Below, in pieces: positions 1-8,954 of a stretch of 64,000 nucleotides of DNA (its first letter is position 1; every line of letters begins with the position of its first letter). The stretch lies in assembly GCF_002836735.1 (NCBI RefSeq), contig NZ_PJAS01000059.1, forward strand, positions 1 to 64,000. Reading direction: 5' to 3'. The DNA is from Psychrobacter sp. 4Bb. GTDB taxonomy: Bacteria; Pseudomonadota; Gammaproteobacteria; Pseudomonadales; Moraxellaceae. The notes under the pieces were generated by a model. The model was not told the origin of the DNA. It saw only the letters and a program-made list of their open reading frames with translations, and did no database searches. Position numbers and translations under genes: made by a program.

Positions 1-2
1 TA

Positions 3-1082
3 CAGCAAAATAGAAATAATTTCTGGATTGAATATCACAATATTGCTGCAAAAGAATTTATATTTAATAACAAAGCTACTATCATCCAATATCATCAAGA
101 ATTTAAGTATAAACAATGGTTAAGCCATCTAATTAAACAGTTAAATACCTCGATAATATCTAAAAAAATCGGTGATATTATGACCGAAGAAGCTATTAAT
201 CTACAGCATGATGAGTTCATCGCTCATTTAAACTGTTTTAATTCTGAACTATCTAATAAAGTAAAGATTTCTAAAAGTAGAACGACTATAGGTCAAGCTT
301 TCATGAAATGTAACTTCAGTGAAGTTAGCGACGATATGGGTACTATTCTAAGTGAAGGCGAACAACGTATTGTTTCACTCTCAAATTTCTTAGCAGAATG
401 TACGATTGATAATAAATTAAATAGTATTATCTTTGATGATCCTGTTACTTCTTTAGATACGGATTATAGAGAGCTTATCGCAGTCAAATTAGTTAATTTA
501 GCTCAAACTAGACAGATTATTGTACTGACGCATGATCTATCTTTTATGAGATTGCTTATGGATATTCATAAAACTGAGACCTCAAATGATTGTGAGATAA
601 TAGGAATTGATAAATATAATGGAGTAACAGGTATTGTAACAGATGAAATTCCATATTTAGCTAAGAATCTTCAGGAAAGAGTTGACTCAATCCAAAGAAT
701 AATCAGAGAGCATGACTCACTTTCAATCACAAATGCTCATGAGCGAGAAGTTAAATTAGACTCTGCTAGGAAAAGGTTCAGAATGCTATTAGAAAGGTCT
801 GTCGAAGAAGTACTATCAAACCGTACATATGAACGCTTTTCAAAGAATATCAATTTGAAAAGAGGCTACTTATCAAGCTATGTCGTTACTGAGGAAACTG
901 ATATTAATTTCATATTAGGTTTGTTCGGTAAATATTCTATTACTGAACATGATGGAGGGATATCAACTATACCTAGGTTACCTAGTAAAACTGACATAGA
1001 AGATGATATTAGAGAATTTAGTTTGTGGAAAAATAGCTTCAAAGCTAAACTTAAAGCATTTAGAGAGGCCAGTGTGGGTTGA
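3..1082 (+). CDS. AAA_13/ABC-type ATPase, C-terminal part (5' end outside window)
   Basis: The reading frame is open to the left edge, so the ATG at 180 is internal and the gene starts upstream. Three ABC-ATPase elements are visible in order: a signature-like LSEGEQRIVSLSNFLAE, a Walker B/D-loop FDDPVTSLD, and an H-loop TLTHDLSFM-like segment (VLTHDLSF). The FDDP-x-SLD form is typical of the AAA_13 family, which includes RloC and PrrC-type proteins and other defence-linked ATPases. The remaining C-terminal ~150 residues are charged, helical and not recognised. The gene is clearly richer in A+T than its neighbours, which suggests horizontal transfer. Function beyond ATP binding cannot be assigned because the Walker A and N-terminal domains lie outside the window. 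Confidence 0.75.
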   Translation, partial: QQNRNNFWIEYHNIAAKEFIFNNKATIIQYHQEFKYKQWLSHLIKQLNTSIISKKIGDIMTEEAINLQHDEFIAHLNCFNSELSNKVKISKSRTTIGQAFMKCNFSEVSDDMGTILSEGEQRIVSLSNFLAECTIDNKLNSIIFDDPVTSLDTDYRELIAVKLVNLAQTRQIIVLTHDLSFMRLLMDIHKTETSNDCEIIGIDKYNGVTGIVTDEIPYLAKNLQERVDSIQRIIREHDSLSITNAHEREVKLDSARKRFRMLLERSVEEVLSNRTYERFSKNINLKRGYLSSYVVTEETDINFILGLFGKYSITEHDGGISTIPRLPSKTDIEDDIREFSLWKNSFKAKLKAFREASVG

Positions 1083-1147
1083 TTTTTGATGAATCTTAAT
1101 ATTTTGAAGTTAATAAAACTTATTCCGATTTTAGATGACTGTAATCA

Positions 1148-1348
1148 CTAAGCAGCTACTTGATAACTATCAATAGCTACACATTGCTGATGTCGAAATA
1201 CCAATAATAACCGCTGACTAGGAATTGCTAGCCAATGACCAAACTCAATACTATCGACGCCTTGGCTCGTTAATGTCTGTGTACAGTGATGACGGCTAAG
1301 GCCGATTAGGTTATTGATAATAGGGTTATCCGTTAATTGATGTGACAT
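1148..1348 (-). CDS. Hypothetical small protein (66 aa)
   Basis: A short leftward frame beginning MSHQLTDNPIINNLIGL and ending SYQVAA. An upstream in-frame ATG at 1366 exists, but a GAGGAG ribosome site lies 8-13 bases before the ATG at 1348, so that start is preferred. No domain is recognised; the protein is small, soluble and contains two Cys. It lies between the partial ATPase gene and the creC-like gene, with no close operon partner. It could be a spurious frame, but the ribosome site supports translation. Confidence 0.5.
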   Translation of the reverse strand: MSHQLTDNPIINNLIGLSRHHCTQTLTSQGVDSIEFGHWLAIPSQRLLLVFRHQQCVAIDSYQVAA

Positions 1349-1478
1349 AGATTTTCTACTCCTCATTTACTTTACGAATTTGAAGGTTCAACAGAACCTA
1401 GTGCTATCGTAAAACAAAGAAGTAGAAATCCTGTGTAGTCATGATGGAAAGTTGATGAACTGCTATAAGTGTTTATTT

Positions 1479-3269
1479 TCAAGCTAAGGGCAAGGTAATA
1501 CTAACCATCACACCAGAACGCTGGTTTTTACTAATATCAGTGTTATCAGTGGCTTTATTATCATTGGCATGGACATTATTGAGGGCTACCTGACCACCAT
1601 GATGTTCAATCACTTGCTTTACTAAGGTGAGTCCAAGGCCTGTGCCTTTCTTGAGCGTATTACTACTATGGTCAGTTTGCCTCGGCTCAGTCGTTGGATA
1701 TACTGAGTCTGTACTTATGTTATTGATGTCTATTTGATTCGTTGTTTGTTCCATTGCTTGAGATGAGGGTTGGCTTTGATGAGACAAGCTAAAGTAACGC
1801 TCAAATGCTTTTGCGACAGCATATTCGGGTAGCAGCTTACCATCATTGAATATATCGATAGTGACGGTTCGAGCAGTGCTGTGTAGTGAAATACTAACAG
1901 TACAATTTGCAAAGTGTATCGCATTATCAAGCACATTTTGCAGTACCTGTATTAACCAAAACTGGTCAGCATACACACTAGTCGCTGCCAGTATTTCTAC
2001 TGGCAAGTTTGCAATGTTGGTCACATTTTTATTATCAATATGTATATCGATAGGGTATAGATTCTGCTGTTGCTGCTTGGCCGTATTATCTCTGATCAAA
2101 CTTTGCAAAAGCGGTAATAGGGGAGTCAGTTGTCGGTTGAGCTTAAAGGTAGGCTGTTCTACTTTAGCAAGCAACAGCAGACGGTCGATGAGCTGTTGCA
2201 TCTTTACGCTTTGCTCACCAACCGTCTCAATGAGCATCTGCCGATCTTCATTATCCAGTTTATTGCCATCTAATCCATCGTCCTCTAACAGCTCGCTACT
2301 GGCACGTATCGCGGTTAAAGGGCTTTTTAGCTCATGGGTCAAAGTATGGACGTAATCGGTGACGTAAGCACGGTTTTCGAGTCGATGCTTCATGGTCTCG
2401 ATGGTATCTGTCAGGCTATTTAATTCATGACCCAGATAAAAATAGGGCTTTTTGGTGTCTTCTGCCAGCGAGCTAGTATATTGAGTCACCAAAGTAATAC
2501 TCTGTTTGAGCCACCATGCTACTAGACCTGCCAGTATAAGGGCAGCGATGCTGATAAGTAGTGCGGTAATGAGCATACGATTACGTGTGTCATCTAAATA
2601 AGGCAATACGCTAGCGACAGGCTTACCGACACTGACCACACCGATGATATCTCCAGACGGATTTTTGATGGGCTGAGCCACATACATGACCGAACCATCG
2701 CGCCGCTGATAATCTCGCAGCGTGCTTCTTGCGCCGTACTGTCCCTTTAAGGTGAGATAGACATCGTTCCAGCGCCCATAGTTTTGCCCTTCGTTATTAT
2801 CAGGTTCGGGCAGGGAGTCGTAAATGACTATACCGCTACTGTCTGTCACGTATACGCGAAAGCTACTGTAGCTTTTGGTTTGATCGACAGGACTGAGCGT
2901 TTCATCCGTCGCTGGTATGCCGATAAATGCAGCATCAAGTTGCGCTTGATAACTCTCATCATATAGCTGCCCTGTAGATAACGGCACCTGTAGACTGGCC
3001 GCGAGTAATTTACTGGTGTCTAGTAGCGTGTCTTCGATGACTTGCTGCGCGGTTGGCTTAACGTAGCCAAACAACTGAGTAAACACCACCACGCCGCATA
3101 TGACGAGCACCAACGCAACGGCTAGCCAAATTCTAAAAAATATACTTAAATTGAGCAGCCGTTTGCGTTTAGGGGCTTGCTGAGCAGTACCAATAGGATG
3201 CAGTTTGGCATACCAATTGCTTTGGTCGTTATGAATATCATTCTCAGCAGGATTGATTTTATTATTCAT
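1479..3269 (-). CDS. creC: CreC-like sensor histidine kinase
   Basis: Membrane sensor kinase, second gene of a two-gene operon with the response regulator 16 bases upstream. The order is: cytoplasmic N-terminus, first membrane segment (~45-68), periplasmic sensor domain, second membrane segment (~232-254), linker, then a kinase core. The H-box reads YVHTLTHELKSPLTAIRASS with phospho-acceptor His312. N-box (NVLDNAIHFA), F-box (FERYF) and G-box (GTGLGLTLV) are present. The H-box and partner type resemble CreC. It is longer than typical CreC (~474 aa), partly because a Ser/Thr/Gln-rich stretch of ~45 residues is inserted between the F-box and the G2 box, where the ATP lid lies. Signal sensed is unknown here. 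Confidence 0.85.
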   Translation of the reverse strand: MNNKINPAENDIHNDQSNWYAKLHPIGTAQQAPKRKRLLNLSIFFRIWLAVALVLVICGVVVFTQLFGYVKPTAQQVIEDTLLDTSKLLAASLQVPLSTGQLYDESYQAQLDAAFIGIPATDETLSPVDQTKSYSSFRVYVTDSSGIVIYDSLPEPDNNEGQNYGRWNDVYLTLKGQYGARSTLRDYQRRDGSVMYVAQPIKNPSGDIIGVVSVGKPVASVLPYLDDTRNRMLITALLISIAALILAGLVAWWLKQSITLVTQYTSSLAEDTKKPYFYLGHELNSLTDTIETMKHRLENRAYVTDYVHTLTHELKSPLTAIRASSELLEDDGLDGNKLDNEDRQMLIETVGEQSVKMQQLIDRLLLLAKVEQPTFKLNRQLTPLLPLLQSLIRDNTAKQQQQNLYPIDIHIDNKNVTNIANLPVEILAATSVYADQFWLIQVLQNVLDNAIHFANCTVSISLHSTARTVTIDIFNDGKLLPEYAVAKAFERYFSLSHQSQPSSQAMEQTTNQIDINNISTDSVYPTTEPRQTDHSSNTLKKGTGLGLTLVKQVIEHHGGQVALNNVHANDNKATDNTDISKNQRSGVMVSITLPLA

Positions 3270-3285
3270 AAACTAGCAGCCACTG

Positions 3286-4065
3286 TTAAGCTGGACATAA
3301 TGCGTAACCCAGTCCGCGATGCGTATGAATGACTTCAATACTCGTATCAACAGTCGCAAGTTGCTTACGAATCGACTTGATATGGCTGTCTATCGTGCGT
3401 GCCAAGCGGTGGTCAGGATAGTCACTTACTGCGCTAAGCAACTGCTCACGGCTAAAGACTTGCTGCGGCGCTTGTAATAGTGTCAGCAAAATTTTGCGTT
3501 CTGTATTGCTAAGCTCAAGCTTTTGCTCTTGCCACGTTAATGAATAGTTGAGCGGTTGATAATGCCAAACGCCAGATTGGTTCTCAAACGTTAACGCTTG
3601 TCCTGATAGATTATTCGAAGAAGTAGTATCAGTACTGTCACCTGAGTTTGTAGTATGAGAGCTTGACTGCTGAATTAGCTGTTCACGTCGCCAAATGGCT
3701 TTTAAACGAGCGACCAACTCACGTGGACTAAAGGGTTTTGCGCAATAATCATCACCGCCCATCTCCAATCCCAAAATCCGATCGACCTCATCGCTACGCG
3801 CGGTCAAAAACACGATAGGCAAATCTTTTAAGGCGTCGATATCAGGCGTATGACGTATTTGCTGACATAGACTCAAGCCATCACCATCTGGTAGACCTAC
3901 ATCCATAATGATCGCCGACAGATCTTGTGCTTCATGACTATGCAACATGGGTAACACGCTACTGGCATTATCCAACCAAGTTATCTGCCAGCCTTCGCGC
4001 TTACAGGTAACCTTAAGCGACATCGCGATCGCAGGATCATCTTCTACCAGTAAAATATGGGTCAT
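3286..4065 (-). CDS. creB: CreB-like OmpR-family response regulator
   Basis: DNA-binding response regulator that would be phosphorylated by the adjacent kinase. The receiver domain (1-~120) has the acidic pocket EDD at 8-10, phospho-acceptor Asp55 in IIMDVGLPDG, Thr88 and Lys110 in CAKPFSP. The segment DEVDRILGLEMGGDDY matches the CreB pattern. A Ser/Thr-rich linker of ~25 residues follows, then an OmpR/PhoB winged helix ending RGLGYALCP. It is the first gene of the creBC-like operon. Length (259 aa) is slightly above usual (~230) because of the linker. Confidence 0.88.
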   Translation of the reverse strand: MTHILLVEDDPAIAMSLKVTCKREGWQITWLDNASSVLPMLHSHEAQDLSAIIMDVGLPDGDGLSLCQQIRHTPDIDALKDLPIVFLTARSDEVDRILGLEMGGDDYCAKPFSPRELVARLKAIWRREQLIQQSSSHTTNSGDSTDTTSSNNLSGQALTFENQSGVWHYQPLNYSLTWQEQKLELSNTERKILLTLLQAPQQVFSREQLLSAVSDYPDHRLARTIDSHIKSIRKQLATVDTSIEVIHTHRGLGYALCPA

Positions 4066-4216
4066 AGTCTCTATATCGTCTTATAAGCTTAGTAAATTAT
4101 CGTAGCACAAAACAGCAGGTTGCTTTTGCTGCCACGAGTTAAATGGTGTGAAAAGTTAATGGAAAAGTAGGGTGCTCAGTAGATAGTTTGTGATGTAATC
4201 ACCTTAATACATTCAA

Positions 4217-4249
4217 CAAAAAGGCCAGCTCAATAAATAAGTTGGCCTT
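4217..4249 (-). terminator. Rho-independent terminator of the phosphodiesterase gene
   Basis: Arms AAGGCCA (4221-4227) and TGGCCTT (4243-4249) form a hairpin. On the minus strand it is followed by a run of T (plus-strand A at 4217-4222). It lies about 50 bases after the stop of the leftward gene ending at 4298. The rest of the 4066-4297 gap shows nothing clear apart from room for a creB promoter. Confidence 0.75.
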
Positions 4250-4297
4250 GGTAACGAAGATTAAGCGTGGTTGTATATTAATAGACTAAGCGAAAAT

Positions 4298-5656
4298 CTA
4301 TTTAAGACCTTTGCAGTTAGCATAGTAGCTCACCGTAGCTGGCCAATCTGAAAAAATGCCTTGGACACCGACGTCCTGCGCTAGTACGTCAATATAATTC
4401 ATCATATCACCATCATTGTTGATAGCATCACCAAGACCGCTATAGTACCAATCGCCACCATCGGTTAATGGTCCTGAACGCTCTATCGACCAAGTAATGA
4501 TTTTTAGACCATTTGCTTTGGCTTGTCTTGCGTATTCTGATGGTTGCATATTTCCCTTACCATCAGTAGTGACTAACAACCAAAGTGCCGGAGCAATGGT
4601 GTTAATGCCACGTGCTTTGATATCAGCCAATGAGTGCTTCCAAGTGGTTGCGTCATCTTTATCAAATGTTTTACTCTTAGCGGTCTCATTGCTGTCATCA
4701 ATAAGATAGACGGCATTAGCCCCATAAGCTGGCTCGTTTTTGATCCAGTAATCAAGATCTTCTATATTAAATGACTGGGCAAATACATCGCTTGCAGGTA
4801 CATCCGCTGCCTTATAAGTATCTATCAGCTGTTGGCGGTAATCGTTCAAACGATAGCCGTTAAACGGCATGGTCACTGCAGGTGCTTTTAGCTCAGGCGT
4901 GTGCTTCATACCCAGCTTGCGAGCCAACGCGATATGCTCTTTCAAGGTTAACACTTTGCCGTTTTGCGAGTATAAGTCCGTTCGCCAAGGCGCGGTTGCA
5001 TTCATATATTCACTAATACTGGTTGCTTTTTTATTGGCAGCATCCATCTTACCCGTCAAGGTTTTAAACTCAGTAACGCTAATGTCTGAGGTTCGGCATT
5101 CGATACTTTCGGCATTAGTAAGTTTGCCTTTAGCATCTAAGATGGGCGGTACGGTACATTGCTTGGCCAGCGGCGTGGCTAATATATTAGTAGTGGTGTG
5201 CAAATCGTTCTGGGCATGACGACAGACAAGCTCACCGTCATTGGTAAAAGCGACATCACATTCCAAGATGCCAGCACCCATTTGTGCTGACGCCACGTAG
5301 CTATCATAAGTATGTTCAGGCAGCTGTAATGGCGCACCTCGATGCGCAATAGAGAAATCTGTCTTACTTGGCAGTTGCCCTCTGCATGCCTGTAGCTCTT
5401 CTTTTAGTGGTCCCTCATCCATATCATTTATCAAATAAAACGGACGCACTCCATAGGTATATGCGACAGGTGAAGACGATTGCGGTTGCGCTGTCGATAA
5501 AGGGGCTTTTGATGTGAGCATTGAGCGGCTATCGGTAGTGCAGCCTACTATCAATAATGAGCTGATCAGCGTTAAAGGTAAGGCGAGATTCATCTTATTA
5601 ACTTTAGCCAGCGTGTACTTACTCAGCTCAAGCGCTGATTTATTAGAAATTGTCAT
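4298..5656 (-). CDS. Glycerophosphodiester phosphodiesterase, lipoprotein
   Basis: Hydrolyses glycerophosphodiesters to glycerol-3-phosphate and an alcohol in the cell envelope. The GDPD barrel begins with [15 protein letters not shown] (catalytic His-Arg and metal-binding Glu) and continues with [20 protein letters not shown] (Glu-x-Asp and second catalytic His). This is the GlpQ/secreted-type layout. A lipobox LLIVGC places the acylated Cys at residue 39, after a hydrophobic signal segment. The start chosen is the ATG at 5656 because AGGA sits 9 bases before it; the ATG at 5692 lacks this. It is a single-gene unit with its own terminator. Confidence 0.88.
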   Translation of the reverse strand: MTISNKSALELSKYTLAKVNKMNLALPLTLISSLLIVGCTTDSRSMLTSKAPLSTAQPQSSSPVAYTYGVRPFYLINDMDEGPLKEELQACRGQLPSKTDFSIAHRGAPLQLPEHTYDSYVASAQMGAGILECDVAFTNDGELVCRHAQNDLHTTTNILATPLAKQCTVPPILDAKGKLTNAESIECRTSDISVTEFKTLTGKMDAANKKATSISEYMNATAPWRTDLYSQNGKVLTLKEHIALARKLGMKHTPELKAPAVTMPFNGYRLNDYRQQLIDTYKAADVPASDVFAQSFNIEDLDYWIKNEPAYGANAVYLIDDSNETAKSKTFDKDDATTWKHSLADIKARGINTIAPALWLLVTTDGKGNMQPSEYARQAKANGLKIITWSIERSGPLTDGGDWYYSGLGDAINNDGDMMNYIDVLAQDVGVQGIFSDWPATVSYYANCKGLK

Positions 5657-5875
5657 GTAAAATGTTCCTGCAAAATTATAAAAAAATCCCATCGGACGTA
5701 TGGATAGGAATTGAAAAATTAACGTTTGACTATTGGTTGTTACTTGCCAAAAGAAGCTAAGGGTTATGCATTCTTGTAAAAGCTTAGCCTTGTAGGAAAT
5801 TGGCCTTGTAAAACTTTAGCATTAATGCGGATACAATTGTAGGCACATGTACTAAAGAATAGACAGCTGACAGTA

Positions 5876-5905
5876 TTTAAGCTTGATAGTTTTAAGCTTG
5901 ATAGT
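5876..5905. repeat. Tandem 15-bp direct repeat
   Basis: TTTAAGCTTGATAGT occurs twice head to tail (5876-5890 and 5891-5905), followed by a degenerate third unit. It lies in the 445-base intergenic region 5657-6101, which otherwise shows no gene. Its role is unknown. Confidence 0.9.
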
Positions 5906-6101
5906 ACTGAGCTTATCGGTCGTAAAGTCATACGTGTCTTCTTATACTGTTCACATTTTCGCTACTGTCCGTTTGGTACCTCACTATTGACCATACTCTC
6001 AAACTAACAGATGATATTGACCATATAATGACACACACATTATCTTGGCAAAAAATATAGAAATGCTTAAGGCATCTCTCACTACATTATTAAGGATAAC
6101 T

Positions 6102-6773
6102 ATGAATAAATATCTAGACGCAGTCGTCGTTGAGCACAATCCCTCTCAAAAAAAGATAGATCGCGCAGTGATTTGGCTACACGGTTTAGGTGCTAGCGGT
6201 CATGATTTTGAGCCAGTGGTACCGCAGCTTGGGTTGGCTGATGATATGGCAGTACGTTTTATCTTCCCCCATGCACCTAAACGCCCAGTCACGGTAAATG
6301 GCGGCATGGTGATGCCAGCATGGTACGACATCATAGAGATGAGTCTGGAGCGTAAAGTAGATGTGGCTCAGATTGAAGAGTCTGCTCAGCAGATACAAGA
6401 TTTGATCAGTCGTGAGATAGAGCGCGGCGTGTTACCAGAGCATATCGTTATCGCAGGGTTTTCACAGGGCGGGGCAGTTGCGTATCATGTGGCACTTGGC
6501 TATCCAAAACGTTTGGCTGGCTTGATGACGCTCTCTACCTACTTAGCAACCAATGACAATATTGAGTATAGTGCTGCCAATAAAGACATGCCGATTTTGA
6601 TTGAACATGGTTCTCATGACCCAGTCGTGCCTGTCATCCTAGGTGAGCAAGCCCAGCAGTTATTGTCGGCAAAGGACTATAATGTGTCTTATAATACGTA
6701 TCCGATGGCACATCAGGTCTGTATGCCGCAGATTCAAAATATCGGTAAATGGTTAAACATTGTTTTGGCGTAA
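6102..6773 (+). CDS. Carboxylesterase/phospholipase-family alpha/beta hydrolase
   Basis: Cytosolic serine hydrolase of the acyl-protein-thioesterase/carboxylesterase family (abhydrolase_2). Oxyanion region is IWLHGLGASGHDF near residue 24. The nucleophile is Ser121 in AGFSQGG, the acid is Asp173 in HGSHDPVVP, and the base is His204 in PMAHQV. Length (223 aa) is normal for the family. The start at 6102 is chosen because AAGGA lies 5 bases upstream; the earlier in-frame ATG at 6045 has no such site. Natural substrate cannot be told from sequence. It is the last host protein gene before ssrA. Confidence 0.9.
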   Translation: MNKYLDAVVVEHNPSQKKIDRAVIWLHGLGASGHDFEPVVPQLGLADDMAVRFIFPHAPKRPVTVNGGMVMPAWYDIIEMSLERKVDVAQIEESAQQIQDLISREIERGVLPEHIVIAGFSQGGAVAYHVALGYPKRLAGLMTLSTYLATNDNIEYSAANKDMPILIEHGSHDPVVPVILGEQAQQLLSAKDYNVSYNTYPMAHQVCMPQIQNIGKWLNIVLA

Positions 6774-6815
6774 ATTATTAAGCTGTAACGTAATGTAATG
6801 CAGGCTACTTATAGG

Positions 6816-6845
6816 TTGAAACCTAACCGATATCTCCTATATAAT
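6816..6845 (+). promoter_or_regulatory. Probable ssrA promoter
   Basis: TTGAAA (6816-6821), an 18-base spacer and TATAAT (6840-6845), ending 13 bases before the mature 5' end of tmRNA. The gap fits a short leader removed by RNase P. Confidence 0.65.
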
Positions 6846-6858
6846 AGCCAGTCTGATT

Positions 6859-7217
6859 GGGGATGTTCTGGCTTCGACGCTGGTGATGAAACTCAATGAT
6901 GCATGTCGAGAGTGTATGTCCTCTCGTTAATCAAACATATATTGTTATAGTCGCAAACGACGAAACTTACGCTCTAGCAGCTTAAACCCTGCTTACTTAG
7001 TTGCTGATCACCTACAGTTGGTTAACTAAGTTGAAGCGTCCGCATGTAGGCTCGCCACAAGTGATTGTCTCAATTGCTTGGGTTCAAAAGTAGAGAATCG
7101 TCCAATCCATCCTGACTGTCGGATCGGTGCGGATTAAAACTAAAGACAGAAACTAAACATGTAGATTCATGAGCGTAATGCTGGCGGACGCGGGTTCAAC
7201 TCCCGCCATCTCCACCA
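6859..7217 (+). ncRNA. ssrA: tmRNA (transfer-messenger RNA)
   Basis: The 5' end GGGGATGTTCTGGCTTCGAC is the conserved tmRNA start. The 3' end carries a GTTCAACTC T-loop and terminates in CCACCA at 7217. The tag reading frame runs from GCA at 6953 to TAA at 6983-6985 and encodes ANDETYALAA after the resume alanine, close to the enterobacterial tag. The 3' end also serves as the phage attachment target. Confidence 0.97.
7186..7217 (+). other. Probable attL at the 3' end of ssrA
   Basis: The integrase gene starts about 200 bases after the tmRNA 3' end, and all following genes are phage-like. Tyrosine integrases commonly recombine in the 3' part of ssrA and rebuild it. The second copy (attR) is not found in the window, so exact core limits are unknown. 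The limits given cover the T-arm and acceptor end. Confidence 0.6.
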
Positions 7218-7219
7218 AA

Positions 7220-7367
7220 TATAGTTAAGCATCGTTCGACATGGTTCGCCATAGTCAAACATAAAAACCTATCAAACCCCTTGAAACACAACGTTTCAAG
7301 GGGTTTTTTAGTGTCTAAGTCTGGGTTAGTTCGACATAGTTAATCATTGACAAGCATAGTCAAGCAT
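7220..7367 (+). repeat. Four copies of a 13-bp motif beside attL (possible integrase arm sites)
   Basis: YATAGTYAANCAT occurs at 7220-7232, 7250-7262, 7335-7347 and 7355-7367, all in the same orientation. GTTCGACATRGTT also occurs twice (7234-7246, 7329-7341). Spacing between attL and the integrase gene fits arm-type binding sites. This role is inferred. Confidence 0.55.
7274..7309 (+). terminator. Rho-independent terminator after ssrA
   Basis: CCCCTTGAAAC (7277-7287) pairs perfectly with GTTTCAAGGGG (7293-7303) around a 5-base loop, followed by a T run. It is placed to end ssrA transcription before the integrase. Confidence 0.9.
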
Positions 7368-7418
7368 GGCGATAATGCACACAACATACACACGTATTGA
7401 CACACGGAATTGGCAATC

Positions 7419-8564
7419 ATGATAACTAAAGACACTCAGATAAAGGCTCTTAAACCAGAGGATAAACGCTACTCAAAATCGTTGGGTGACGGGCTGTCTA
7501 TTGATGTAATGCCATCTGGTAAGAAGTCATGGGTGCTTGCCTATGTTAAGGCTGGCAAACGCACACGAACCAAACTTGGCACCTATCCGGTTTTATCCCT
7601 CAAGGATGCTCGCACGCTGGCGCAAGAAATGCAGCGTCAAGCGATTATGGGCTACAACGACATACTGGTTGAAGACTTGGTGCAGGAGTGGCTATCTGTC
7701 TACAGTCCTGCTTGGACCAGTCAGAAGTATCACGATACCGTTGTGTACCGATTGGAGTTGGTCACACACCGCATTGCCAAAGTGAAAGCCAATGATGTGA
7801 ATCGTGCCATGATATCGAACGAGATCAGTTTGCTTATCGCCAACGGCACTATTGAAACAGCTAATCGATGTCTACGCTTGCTTAATTCGTTGTTTGATTA
7901 CGCACTGGCAAAAGACTATGTGCAGAACAATCCTTGTTCCTTGGTCAGCAAGATGATCCCATCACGTAAGGTCATCAACATGGCGTGTCTGCCTATTACT
8001 GAAATGCCAAAATTTTGGACAAAGCTCAATTACTTAGATATGCAGCACGAAACCAAGCAAGCAATCGCACTGTATAATTATCTTGCTTGTCGTCCTTCTG
8101 AGCTTGCAAAAGCAAGATGGGATAGTGGGGAGTTTGATTTAGAGAATGGAATTTGGCTGTTACCAGCGGATAGAATGAAAATGCGTCTTGAGCACATGAT
8201 ACCGCTTGCCGAAAAACCGTTGGAAATACTGCGTGACCTATATACCAATCGTACCAATGACGAGTTCGTATTCAAGAAAAAAAATAAGCCCTGGGAGCAC
8301 ATGCCGACGGAAACACCACTAGCAGCAATTAAGCGTGCTGCAGGTGCTGGCAAGATGACTACGCATGGTTTTAGGTCGCTACTATCAACGCATGCAAACG
8401 CTTCAAAAGAGTTTGATAAAGATGTTATTGAGCGCCACTTAGCGCACGTACCAGAAAACAAAGGCCGTTTTGCCTACAATCGCGCTGACTATTGGGATGA
8501 GCGCGTCCGATTGATGGAGTGGTGGGCTGATATTGTCACACCGTGGATTTATCATCAGGCATAA
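7419..8564 (+). CDS. int: Tyrosine-type phage integrase (P4 family)
   Basis: Catalyses site-specific recombination between phage and ssrA attachment sites. The N-terminal arm-binding domain (DUF4102 type, ~1-75) shows the LGDGLSIDVMPSGKKSW and RTKLGTYPVLSLKDAR blocks. A core-binding helical domain follows (~85-175), then the catalytic domain with Arg225 (CRPSELA), His316 and Arg319 (HGFR), His343 and Tyr353 (FAYNRADY). It is 381 aa, slightly short for the family. ATG 7419 is preferred over the TTG at 7410 because the weak CGGA site would be too close to the latter. It lies next to attL and points inward. Confidence 0.95.
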   Translation: MITKDTQIKALKPEDKRYSKSLGDGLSIDVMPSGKKSWVLAYVKAGKRTRTKLGTYPVLSLKDARTLAQEMQRQAIMGYNDILVEDLVQEWLSVYSPAWTSQKYHDTVVYRLELVTHRIAKVKANDVNRAMISNEISLLIANGTIETANRCLRLLNSLFDYALAKDYVQNNPCSLVSKMIPSRKVINMACLPITEMPKFWTKLNYLDMQHETKQAIALYNYLACRPSELAKARWDSGEFDLENGIWLLPADRMKMRLEHMIPLAEKPLEILRDLYTNRTNDEFVFKKKNKPWEHMPTETPLAAIKRAAGAGKMTTHGFRSLLSTHANASKEFDKDVIERHLAHVPENKGRFAYNRADYWDERVRLMEWWADIVTPWIYHQA

Positions 8565-8586
8565 AAAAAGGCGCATTAAGCGCCTT
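8563..8586 (-). terminator. Terminator of the leftward early operon
   Basis: AAGGCGC (8568-8574) and GCGCCTT (8580-8586) form a hairpin with loop ATTAA. The loop contains the TAA stop of the last leftward gene, and plus-strand A's at 8563-8569 give the T run on the minus strand. It also separates that gene from the converging integrase gene. Confidence 0.8.
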
Positions 8587-8776
8587 CACCGTCTGGAATT
8601 TCAGCATCAGAAAATTCTACTTCCTTGATATGATCAACCGTTGTTTCTTTCCACCATTTCAATTGAGCATTGGTTCTGTCTGGTGGGTATTTATGCATGT
8701 AGTGTTTTTTAAAAGTACGTGGGTCCTTAAACCCACACTCATTCGCTACGTCTTTTAACGTCAACCATCTAATCAT
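8576..8776 (-). CDS. Excisionase-like helix-turn-helix protein (66 aa)
   Basis: A small basic protein starting MIRWLTLKDVANECGFKD; the segment LTLKDVANECGFKDPRTFKKHY looks like a MerR/Xis-type winged helix. GGAG before the ATG at 8776 decides the start; the longer frame from 8803 lacks a site. It is the last gene of the leftward operon and lies beside the integrase, the usual place for an excisionase. Assignment as a directionality factor is from position and the helix-turn-helix pattern, not from a known close family. Confidence 0.6.
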   Translation of the reverse strand: MIRWLTLKDVANECGFKDPRTFKKHYMHKYPPDRTNAQLKWWKETTVDHIKEVEFSDAEIPDGEGA

Positions 8777-8954
8777 CGTTGTTCTCCTTACATTGTTCGT
8801 CATTTACCACATCGCGGTCAGCCAAGAATAAGCACCAACCATCCGCTAGACCTTCGGACAGTAAATCCGTTATCTGTTTGCGCTTAGGGTCATCGATATC
8901 ATCAAAACCGATAACGATGGTATTTTTATATTTTTTGGTCACTTTGCATCTCAC
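8769..8954 (-). CDS. Hypothetical phage protein (61 aa)
   Basis: Begins with GTG at 8954, which overlaps the TAG of the preceding gene by one base, and its own stop overlaps the next ATG; both point to coupled translation. It contains KNTIVIGFDDIDDPKRKQ and a Trp-Cys pair. No family is recognised. Confidence 0.65.
   Translation of the reverse strand: MRCKVTKKYKNTIVIGFDDIDDPKRKQITDLLSEGLADGWCLFLADRDVVNDEQCKENNDD

Noticed and set aside
1846..2355. 169-aa plus-strand frame inside the kinase gene
   Set aside because: Antisense to the well-supported histidine kinase; Cys/Ser-rich shadow sequence without a ribosome site.
7186..7217. Search for attR as a second copy of the ssrA 3' end
   Set aside because: No second copy of the GTTCAACTCCCGCC region was seen to 64000, so the right end of the prophage is outside the window.
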